Source: Bacteroidia bacterium (GTDB lineage: Bacteria > Bacteroidota > Bacteroidia > Bacteroidales > Azobacteroidaceae). From it: a DNA stretch of 41,607 nt. Below are positions 16,177 to 22,194 of this stretch, piece after piece. A model generated the notes under the pieces. The model did not search any database. It had not been told where the DNA came from and was given only the letters and a program-made list of their open reading frames with translations. The position numbers and the translations under genes were made by a program. Every line of letters begins with the position of its first letter. Positions within the stretch are counted from its first letter, which is position 1. The stretch covers positions 1 through 41,607 of the forward strand of contig BNTV01000033.1 of NCBI GenBank assembly GCA_025996865.1, in the 5' to 3' direction.

Positions 16177-16392
16177 ATTAAATATAATGATGTTGCTTTC
16201 AGTAAGAATTACGATTATTTACGAGGCATCTATGAAGAGGAATTATTTCATTCTAAAGATTATTTAACTTACAAAAGCAAAATGCCACAGGGTATCACTC
16301 CTGTTAAAAATGCAGGTTATTTCATAGCTACCCCATTTGCAAATTACGGTAATTATAAAAGCGGAGGAAAATTATTATGGGTAAGAAGATAA
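16177..16392 (+). pseudogene. Toxin C-terminal stub, unknown family, overlapping its immunity gene
   Basis: Open from after the TAA at 16174 to the TAA at 16390-16392, without a good start. It encodes about 70 residues, including SKNYDYLRGIYEEELFHSKD and MPQGITPVKNAGYFIATPF, and ends GGKLLWVRR. The stop lies 16 bases inside the next gene, the tight overlap expected of a native toxin-immunity junction. I do not recognise the toxin family. The rest of the toxin and its RHS core are missing. Confidence 0.5.
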
Positions 16393-17102
16393 ACATTAAG
16401 TTCTTATTCTTGTTAATATTTATGTTATCAAATATGGATTCTCATTCTCAACAGTTGTTTACAGAAAATTTGCATTGGAAAGAAAAAAAAGAGGTGGTAA
16501 CTGAATTGTATGAATCAATGCAACATTTGGTAAATGATACAACACCTGTCTTCGTGAAATATAACAAGTTTAATTTTTCCGAAATGAGTTTGTTTGATTT
16601 ATTTTACAGAATTTTCAAAAAACAGAAAATTGACAAACAACTCACTTTGCAAAAACAAATAAGGCAAAACGAAACGAAAAACTATCTTGATTCAAATTTT
16701 GTTTTTATTAATGATTCTGTTGAGGGTTTTGGTTTTAAAAATAAAAATCAAATAACAGAATGGGGTAAGAGTCTTAATTTTTCTCCTTTTATACAAAATC
16801 CATCTGTTCACTCAGCTGAATTTTGTATAAAAGACAATAATATTTTTATCTTAATGGTTAATGGTTGTTCAGGTATTCCTTGTATATCTTTCTATGTTTT
16901 CAAAGAGAAAGGCAATATATGGGAGCTACAAACAACCTCACAAGCAAGATTAAAGGAACAATTAAAAATCAGAGTTGATAACGAACAAGATAAAATAGTA
17001 TTTGAAACAGAATCAAGAAAAATAGGGGAATTACTGTTTTGCTTTTTTGTAAGCCCTCGCTCCTCCGCATCTTGCCCGGTTTGCACGCTCAGCTCACCTT
17101 AG
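16377..17102 (+). CDS. Putative secreted immunity protein with an aberrant C-terminus
   Basis: A 241-residue protein with a signal peptide (about residues 1-25). GGAGG lies seven bases before the ATG. It starts inside the end of the preceding toxin stub, which is the reason to call it immunity. The family is not recognised. The last 20 or so residues (FVSPRSSASCPVCTLSSP) come from an abruptly GC-rich stretch (about 17050-17102) and look out of place after KIGELLF, so the native 3' end seems to have been replaced by other DNA. Function of the present form is uncertain. Confidence 0.5.
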   Translation: MGKKINIKFLFLLIFMLSNMDSHSQQLFTENLHWKEKKEVVTELYESMQHLVNDTTPVFVKYNKFNFSEMSLFDLFYRIFKKQKIDKQLTLQKQIRQNETKNYLDSNFVFINDSVEGFGFKNKNQITEWGKSLNFSPFIQNPSVHSAEFCIKDNNIFILMVNGCSGIPCISFYVFKEKGNIWELQTTSQARLKEQLKIRVDNEQDKIVFETESRKIGELLFCFFVSPRSSASCPVCTLSSP

Positions 17103-17140
17103 CCAAAAAAAAGAAATGCACAAGCCAAGTAAATGCAGAT

Positions 17141-17184
17141 TAAGTAGGGTCTGCTGAAAAAGCGATAAGTATAAGAATAATAAA
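17141..17184 (+). repeat. 44-bp module, third copy
   Basis: Identical to the first 44 bases of the 134-bp repeat (15427-15470). Here it is followed by a promoter-like stretch and a pretoxin ORF instead of directly by a toxin tail. Confidence 0.8.
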
Positions 17185-17194
17185 AAAATATGCG

Positions 17195-17202
17195 TAAATT
17201 TG
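17195..17202 (+). promoter_or_regulatory. -7 promoter box ahead of the pretoxin ORF
   Basis: TAAATTTG fits TAnnTTTG, 22 bases before the ATG at 17224; AAGGA at 17216-17220 is a possible ribosome-binding site. Confidence 0.4.
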
Positions 17203-17223
17203 CAGGAAAAAAAGCAAGGAAAA

Positions 17224-17619
17224 ATGGCAAATACCCGCAAAAAGCATGCAGTACCGCAGTATGAAAGGGTGCAAGGAGCGGTTGTTGGTTTTGCACTTGG
17301 CGCAGCCTGGCAGTTTGCACCATTCGTTCCGTATATAGGCCGGGGCGTTCAAACGATAATGACTTATTATGCGTACGGTCAGGTTGGATTAGGTGTTTTG
17401 GGAACTGCTGCCGGAGCATTCAACGATGGATGGAAAGGCGTTGGAAATGGAGCGAAAACATTTCTCTGTAATTTTTATATGGATGAAAACAATTGGTTGG
17501 GAGGTACATGGCAGGGATTTAGCCGACTGGACAGAAACAAGAGCGAACAGACTGCTGAAAAATATTTCAGAAAGCACTATGGCGTAAATTGGACTTTCCA
17601 AAGATATCCGTTAAATTAA
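17224..17619 (+). pseudogene. RHS pretoxin segment fused to a toxin tail by deletion and frameshift
   Basis: 131 residues without any RHS core. Residues about 15-75 are the hydrophobic pretoxin segment (GAVVGFALGAAWQFAPF, GLGVLGTAAGAF), then FYMDENNWLGGTWQGFSR, the start of a toxin domain. The middle is missing: the protein jumps to LDRNKSEQTAEKYF and KHYGVNWTFQRYPLN. The DNA just after the junction reads DWTETRANR in another frame, the conserved motif of the tails at 15444 and 20186. So a deletion plus a compensating indel produced this ORF. The ATG at 17224 is chosen over the upstream TTG (17200), which lies inside the promoter box. An immunity lipoprotein follows 15 bases downstream. Confidence 0.6.
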
Positions 17620-17634
17620 ATTTAAAAATATAAT

Positions 17635-18039
17635 ATGAAAAAGATTAATATATTCTGTATTTGTTTTTTGCTTTTATTGTTTTCTGGTTGTGATTATTTT
17701 GCTTGTTATCGTTTTGTTGTTATAAATAACACAGACCATGAGGTAGTAATTAAGACATCAGCAAAAATTTCTGATAATGGATTCTATTTTGCCGATTCTA
17801 TTCATACAATAAAACCGGGAAGGAAAGTCGAATTTTTTCAAGATTTAGGGTTATGCAATAAATCTTATATTCCTGAGGACAGCTACGCTGTAGAAGATAC
17901 CATACCCAAAACTTCTATATTTGATGTGTTTGTTGACGGAGAATTGAACAGAACCCTGAGATTGCGATTAAATTGGGAGTATGAATCTAAAACACAAGTG
18001 GGTATTTATACATTGCGTATTACTCCGATGAAGGAATGA
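17635..18039 (+). CDS. Putative immunity lipoprotein 2
   Basis: A 134-residue predicted lipoprotein with lipobox LFSGC (Cys at residue 19) after a hydrophobic signal. It directly follows the pretoxin/tail ORF, as lipoproteins 1 and 3 follow their tails. Its beta-rich sequence (VVINNTDHEVVIK, DVFVDGELNRTLRLRLNW) resembles the opening of the other two (LDNKSNHNINV, ITNNSVDALG) only loosely. Its TGA overlaps the ATG of a leftover MYPPYGQ tail, so the 3' end was probably recombined. Confidence 0.55.
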   Translation: MKKINIFCICFLLLLFSGCDYFACYRFVVINNTDHEVVIKTSAKISDNGFYFADSIHTIKPGRKVEFFQDLGLCNKSYIPEDSYAVEDTIPKTSIFDVFVDGELNRTLRLRLNWEYESKTQVGIYTLRITPMKE

Positions 18040-18100
18040 AAGACATAAAGATGTATCCGCCGTATGGGCAATGGAAAGGTCAATAAATAATTAAGGAGTG
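18036..18100 (+). repeat. Orphan copy of the immunity-lipoprotein 3' end (65 bp)
   Basis: Corresponds to 16089-16153. It reads MKDIKMYPPYGQWKGQ and stop: the normal TGA after GQ has become TGG. The left arm of the terminator hairpin is kept and the right arm lost. It marks the end of a deleted immunity gene. Confidence 0.7.
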
Positions 18101-18278
18101 GCTTAAAAGGCGGTTTGATAGGCTGGAGTACGGAGCATATATGACCAATATACTTAGACCAGCAACAAATACTACAATACAGAAAGTGTTTAATATTTTG
18201 GTAAATGATTGGATGATAAATTCATCTACTTTGTGGGAAACAATCTTAAATATTTATCCGTATGGACCGATACCGTAA
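18087..18278 (+). pseudogene. Toxin C-terminal stub, unknown family, overlapping its immunity gene
   Basis: Open from the TAA at 18084 to the TAA at 18276-18278. It encodes RRFDRLEYGAYMTN, ILRPATNTTIQKVFNILVND and finally NIYPYGPIP. The stop lies 17 bases inside the following gene, as at 16377 and 19571. The true toxin sequence probably begins near 18102, right after the repeat remnant. The toxin family is not recognised. Confidence 0.45.
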
Positions 18279-18786
18279 ATTTTTATTGTATATCATAACA
18301 ATTTTATTCATAAATTGTTCTCATATCTGTGGACAAAATATATCTACACCTCTTAAAGATAGTGTATTTTGTTATTTGACTACAAACAAAGAAGTTAGAG
18401 AGCATAATGCTTATAACTTGTTTATGTACAATGGCAGTAAGGATACTGTTTTTATTGAGGATTTTAATAAATACATAGTTCATGAAACATCTTTTTATTA
18501 TAAAAGAAAAGAAAATAGAGCATTTTTTTGGAATTTTTTGACAGTATCCAATCAGAAACCAGAAAATGTATTAATGCTTTTTCCCAATACTCTAAATATT
18601 AAGACACCCAAAAAACAACAGGATGAAAAGAATAAAACTATAATTATCCCACCGGACAGTCTGTTCGTTTCTGATGTGTATATGTTACATTCTTCATTTG
18701 CAGCCTATCCGAAAGGATATTACAAGTTATGTTTATATTATGAAGCAAATCAATGTATAGCAGAAATGATTGTTAGGAATGATTAG
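18262..18786 (+). CDS. Putative exported immunity protein
   Basis: A 174-residue protein with an N-terminal hydrophobic segment (FLLYIITILFINCSHICG); the Cys at 19 in FINCS could be a lipobox, though a poor one. Very AT-rich. It begins inside the last codons of the preceding toxin stub, the basis for calling it immunity. A KPENVLMLFPNTLNI segment and IIIPPDSLFVSDVY suggest a beta-sandwich, but no family is recognised. Confidence 0.5.
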   Translation: MDRYRKFLLYIITILFINCSHICGQNISTPLKDSVFCYLTTNKEVREHNAYNLFMYNGSKDTVFIEDFNKYIVHETSFYYKRKENRAFFWNFLTVSNQKPENVLMLFPNTLNIKTPKKQQDEKNKTIIIPPDSLFVSDVYMLHSSFAAYPKGYYKLCLYYEANQCIAEMIVRND

Positions 18787-18917
18787 TAGCACTTATTATT
18801 TTGCACTTGGTGTGTCATGGTGTAACTTTTCCATCGAATGCTTCGATGTATGGAGGAGAAACACATTATCATTGGAATGGAAATTTGCTTAGATTAGATA
18901 TTAATGGAAATTTTTAG
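18787..18917 (+). pseudogene. Toxin C-terminal stub, unknown family
   Basis: One frame, open from before the previous gene's stop, ends with TAG at 18915-18917 and reads GVTFPSNASMYGGETHYHWN then LLRLDINGNF. The sequence is protein-like and sits 31 bases before the next immunity-like gene. Its 5' boundary is not defined. The family is not recognised; it is supported mainly by the repeated stub-immunity pattern of the island. Confidence 0.35.
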
Positions 18918-18948
18918 AAGTATGTATCCGTTTAAGTATTAGATAAAT

Positions 18949-19383
18949 ATGAATAAAAATATAATTCTTAATAAACAAATTGGAAAGAATCTTAATTCCT
19001 CTTTATTAGAATGGTTCTATTTTGAACAAGAGCCTGTATCTATCATTCGTCTATACTTATTGTTTGATGAATGGATAAGTGTTATGTGCTCCGAAGAAAC
19101 GATTAAAATTTTGCAATTGGCAGACAAACCGTATGATTGGGCAGATGGAGATTATAAGTATATTATGGTTGCCCAAGATATTAAAAACATTAATAAATCA
19201 AAATTAAAAGATATTAAATATCTTATAGATAAACATGATATTAAAAGAGGAATTTTGTTTTTATTTGAAAATGGGAATAATTTGTGTTACTTTAACAGAG
19301 GATATGAGTTTAAAGAAGAAACTATATTCAAAATTAACATTCAAAGTAATGAAATTACATCGTTCGCCCGTCATTTTTTGTGA
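18949..19383 (+). CDS. Putative cytoplasmic immunity protein
   Basis: A 144-residue protein without a signal peptide, so it probably neutralises a toxin acting in the cytoplasm, unlike its lipoprotein and secreted neighbours. Aromatic- and lysine-rich, with LLEWFYFEQEPVSIIRLYLL and an IKRGILFLFENGNNLCYF segment. Family not recognised. The final residues (TSFARHFL) are encoded by a less AT-rich stretch and the next stub continues in the same frame after the stop, so the end may be altered. Confidence 0.45.
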   Translation: MNKNIILNKQIGKNLNSSLLEWFYFEQEPVSIIRLYLLFDEWISVMCSEETIKILQLADKPYDWADGDYKYIMVAQDIKNINKSKLKDIKYLIDKHDIKRGILFLFENGNNLCYFNRGYEFKEETIFKINIQSNEITSFARHFL

Positions 19384-19578
19384 CAATCTCGCTCTTCTTT
19401 AAACTATCGAGTTGGAACATCAGGATTATCGAAGACACAAGCTCGAATAATGGAGCAAAATTACATTAATCAATATGGAATGCAAAAAAAATGGAGGTAT
19501 GTTATTCAACAAAATAAATTCAATAGCACCCAAATATTGGGAACGGTACGGTATAAAATAGTAATAAGTTATGATTAA
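19384..19578 (+). pseudogene. Toxin C-terminal stub overlapping the Imm26 gene
   Basis: Directly after the previous stop and in the same frame, it encodes SRSSLNYRVGTSGLSKTQAR, then IMEQNYINQYGMQKKW and ends VRYKIVISYD. The TAA (19576-19578) lies eight bases inside the Imm26-like gene. This suggests the native end of the toxin that Imm26 protects against. The toxin family is not recognised. The upstream toxin and RHS parts are absent. Confidence 0.5.
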
Positions 19579-20059
19579 GAGAAGTATAATAAAATTGGGA
19601 GATATATTCGTTGTCAAATTGGGAGATTATCAGAAATATTTCCAATATGTAGCGGATGATATGTCGCAACTAAATAGTCGCGTGATTAGGGCTTTCAAAG
19701 AAAAATATCCGATAGGAAGCATTCTTGATTTAACACAAATAGCGAGCGGTGAGATAGAATTTTATGCTCATACCTCAATTAAATTAGGAGTAAAAATGCA
19801 ATTATGGGAAAAAGTTGGAAATACCTCTGTATTAGGCAATGTAGATGTAATTTTTCGTGACAGTAAAGATTATGGGGAAAACAAGGTAGCAATTTCTGAA
19901 CGATGGTATGTTTGGCAAATCAATGAAAATTTCCGATATGTTGGTAAACTGAAAGGAGAAAACAGACAAGCTGAAGTAGGAGTTGTTATAGCACCAAAAG
20001 AAGTTGTAGAACGAATGAAAAATGGAAAATACGCCTATTATTATCCCGGATTTGAGTGA
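19571..20059 (+). CDS. Immunity protein 26 (Imm26) family protein
   Basis: A 162-residue cytoplasmic protein that I recognise as resembling Imm26, a family of predicted polymorphic-toxin immunity proteins: KLGDIFVVKL near the N-terminus, KYFQYVADDMSQLNS, FYAHTSIKLG, and ERWYVWQINENFRYVGKL. Length and start are as expected. It starts within the last codons of a toxin stub, so the pair has kept its junction while the toxin body is gone. This is the best-identified immunity gene in the island and supports reading its neighbours as immunity genes. Confidence 0.75.
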   Translation: MIKRSIIKLGDIFVVKLGDYQKYFQYVADDMSQLNSRVIRAFKEKYPIGSILDLTQIASGEIEFYAHTSIKLGVKMQLWEKVGNTSVLGNVDVIFRDSKDYGENKVAISERWYVWQINENFRYVGKLKGENRQAEVGVVIAPKEVVERMKNGKYAYYYPGFE

Positions 20060-20103
20060 ATTAATATAGATTTATTTTTAACAAAAAATCAACTGAGTAG
20101 TTT

Positions 20104-20175
20104 GGTGGAAATGTTTTGGTTTCCGCCATTGAAGTTCAGAACGGGCATAAAAAATTCAAGTATGTTGATAAGTAG
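20104..20175 (+). pseudogene. Short gene remnant before the 134-bp repeat copy C
   Basis: After an in-frame TAG at 20098-20100, the frame reads GGNVLVSAIEVQNGHKKFKY then VDK and stops at 20173-20175, inside the first bases of the repeat. It is protein-like but very short. Source gene unknown. Confidence 0.25.
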
Positions 20176-20302
20176 TGTCTGCTGAAAAAGCGATAAGTAT
20201 AAGAATAATAAACCATATAGTACTCACGATATTTATTGGACAGAACGACGGGCAAACAACAGAGCAGCAAAATATTTTGGGAAACATTATGGTGTAAATT
20301 GG
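20169..20302 (+). repeat. 134-bp repeat, copy C
   Basis: Matches 15427-15560 with a single mismatch (T at 20176 for G). It contains the 44-bp module and most of the WTERRAN toxin tail. Confidence 0.85.
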
Positions 20303-20332
20303 AATTTTCCACGTTATCCACTAAATAAATAA
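20186..20332 (+). pseudogene. Tail of an RHS-type toxin (WTExRAN metallopeptidase-like), copy C
   Basis: Frame open after TGA at 20183-20185 to TAA at 20330-20332. It has the same THDIYWTERRANNRAAKYF block as copy A, but ends KHYGVNWNFPRYPLNK, close to the RYPLN end of the ORF at 17224. The immunity lipoprotein starts eight bases later. No catalytic part remains. Confidence 0.6.
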
Positions 20333-20340
20333 AACACAAT

Positions 20341-20829
20341 ATGAAAACATTAGTAATAAATATATTGATATTATTTGTATTTACAAGCTGTTGTCATTAT
20401 CTAACTAATTATAGTTTATTTATAACAAACAATTCTGTTGATGCGCTTGGTTGTTATTATTATTTGGTTTGGGAAGGAGGCAAAGAAGGTATTGTTTACC
20501 CGGACACAACACTTGTATCATTAAGAACAAATGAAGTGATAGGTATAAAAGCAGGACAGACATTCCATGACTCTCGACCTCTTTCTCCTATAACAGAATG
20601 GATATCATCGCTTCCTCACGATACGCTTTCCGTCTTCTTTTTCAGTAAAGATACGTTAAATGCATATTCATGGGAAGAAATTAAACTTGGATACAAAATA
20701 TTACAAAGATATGATTTAAGTATAGAAGACATTTATATCCTTTATAATAAATATGATGTTCCAGAAATTCCTTATCCACCAACAGATGTAATGAAAGATA
20801 TGAAGATGTATCCACCGTATGGGCAATGA
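20341..20829 (+). CDS. Putative immunity lipoprotein 3 (MYPPYGQ family)
   Basis: A 162-residue predicted lipoprotein (hydrophobic start, FTSC lipobox, Cys at 17). It is a paralog of the gene at 15618 with shared YSLF, SLPHDTLSVF/SLPLDTFSLF, YKILQRYDLS and the identical end PPTDVMKDMKMYPPYGQ. It lies eight bases behind toxin tail C, matching the layout of lipoprotein 1 behind tail A. It is the last gene of the island. Its TGA forms one arm of a hairpin shared with the convergent GT4 gene. Confidence 0.6.
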   Translation: MKTLVINILILFVFTSCCHYLTNYSLFITNNSVDALGCYYYLVWEGGKEGIVYPDTTLVSLRTNEVIGIKAGQTFHDSRPLSPITEWISSLPHDTLSVFFFSKDTLNAYSWEEIKLGYKILQRYDLSIEDIYILYNKYDVPEIPYPPTDVMKDMKMYPPYGQ

Positions 20830-20844
20830 AACCTCAATGTTTCA
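20827..20844. terminator. Small hairpin spanning two convergent stop codons
   Basis: tgaaac (20827-20832) pairs with gtttca (20839-20844). The left arm holds the TGA of lipoprotein 3 and the right arm the TGA of the GT4 gene. Without a T-run this is at best a weak bidirectional stop signal. Confidence 0.3.
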
Positions 20845-22113
20845 GCGATAATACCCCGCCAAAACATTATCATAAATCTTCCGCACTTTCAATCCCGCGT
20901 CCTGCCAAGTGATGGCATCGACCTCCCGTTTTCCTTCCGTTTTCAGGTATTCGTACATACCCGGATACGTAATAATGGAATACATGGCATCGGCCATCGC
21001 TTCAATGTCCCAGTAATCGGTTTTGATGGCCATGTCAAGAATTTCGGCGCAACCCGATTGTTTGGAAATAATCGTCGGCACTCCGCATTGCATGGCTTCC
21101 AAGGGTGAAATCCCGAAAGGTTCGGAAACGGAAGGCATGACATATACGTCGCTCGATTTCAGGACTTCGTAAACCTGTTTCCCTTTCATGAATCCGGTAA
21201 AGTGGAACTTGTCGGAAATATTTCTTTGCGCCGCCAGACGAATCATTTGATTCATCATGTCGCCGCTTCCGGCCATGACGAAACGCACGTTATCCGCTTT
21301 TTTCAAAACACGCGCAGCCGCTTCGACAAAATATTCCGGCCCTTTTTGCATCGTAATCCGGCCTAAAAAGGTAATCACTTTGTCCTTTGTGCCTTTTTTA
21401 GACGTAAGCGCTTCAATTTCTGTGTCCAAGGGTTCGACGGCATTGTGGACGGTTGTTACTTTTCGCGGATTCTGGTGATATTTTTCAATCACCGTATTCC
21501 GCGTCAAATTACTGACGGTAAGAATATGGTCGGCATGATCCATTCCATCTTTCTCGATCGCATAAACCTGCGGATTCACATTGCCGCGGCTCCGGTCGAA
21601 ATCAGTAGCGTGAACATGGATAACCAACGGTTTTCCGGTAATCGTTTTAGCATGGATTCCCGCCGGATAAGTCAGCCAGTCGTGGGAATGAATGATGTCC
21701 ATCTCGACGCTGCGTGCGATGACGCCGGCGACAATGGAATAATTATTGATTTCCTCCATCAGATTGGAAGGATAACGTCCCGAAAATTCGAGACAACCCA
21801 AATCATTTGTAGGATAATAACTGAAATCCTCATAGATGTGATTTCTCAAATCAAAATACAGTTGGGGATTCATTTGTTTGCCAATCCGGTGGTTAACATA
21901 TTCCCAAGAAACATCTTTCCAGACAAGAGGCGTATTGTTCATACCGATGATGCGGAGAAAACTTTGGTCTTCGTCGCCCCAAGGTTTTGGAATCACAAAG
22001 GTAGTTTGCATGTCTTCCTGCATGGACATACCTTTGGTTAAACCGTAACTCGCTGTACCCAAGCCACCTAATATATGCGGGGGGAATTCCCACCCAAACA
22101 TCAATGCTTTCAT
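20842..22113 (-). CDS. GT4-family glycosyltransferase (glycogen/alpha-glucan synthase-like)
   Basis: A 423-residue GT-B glycosyltransferase of family 4. The N-terminal domain has FGWEFPPHILGGLGTA, the glycine-rich donor/acceptor loop, and IIHSHDWLTYPAG. The C-terminal domain has FLGRITMQKGPEYF and the nucleotide-sugar E-x7-E region EPFGISPLEAMQCG. It follows a glycogen debranching enzyme gene with an 81-base gap, the order seen for alpha-glucan metabolism genes in Bacteroides, so a role in glycogen synthesis is likely. A GH57 amylase usually comes next in such operons; here the RHS island lies there instead. Confidence 0.88.
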   Translation of the reverse strand: MKALMFGWEFPPHILGGLGTASYGLTKGMSMQEDMQTTFVIPKPWGDEDQSFLRIIGMNNTPLVWKDVSWEYVNHRIGKQMNPQLYFDLRNHIYEDFSYYPTNDLGCLEFSGRYPSNLMEEINNYSIVAGVIARSVEMDIIHSHDWLTYPAGIHAKTITGKPLVIHVHATDFDRSRGNVNPQVYAIEKDGMDHADHILTVSNLTRNTVIEKYHQNPRKVTTVHNAVEPLDTEIEALTSKKGTKDKVITFLGRITMQKGPEYFVEAAARVLKKADNVRFVMAGSGDMMNQMIRLAAQRNISDKFHFTGFMKGKQVYEVLKSSDVYVMPSVSEPFGISPLEAMQCGVPTIISKQSGCAEILDMAIKTDYWDIEAMADAMYSIITYPGMYEYLKTEGKREVDAITWQDAGLKVRKIYDNVLAGYYR

Positions 22114-22194
22114 GTGATTAAATTGTTTTTTTTATGGAACCGGTGCATGTTCATACATTTGGATGATTTTTAATCATACCGGTTTCATAAAAAT

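Noticed and set aside
15427..20302. The 44-bp module as terminal repeat of an insertion sequence
   Set aside because: The opening taagtagggtctgctg has an IS-end look, but there is no transposase, no copy in inverse orientation and no target duplication in the window, so it is listed as a repeat only.
15426..20339. Reverse ORFs across the repeats (for example 15426-15626 and 20136-20339)
   Set aside because: They are antisense to the better-supported toxin tails and exist only because the repeat is open on that strand.
8071..20829. The island as a prophage or integrative element
   Set aside because: No integrase, structural, replication or mobilisation gene is present and no flanking attachment repeats were seen.
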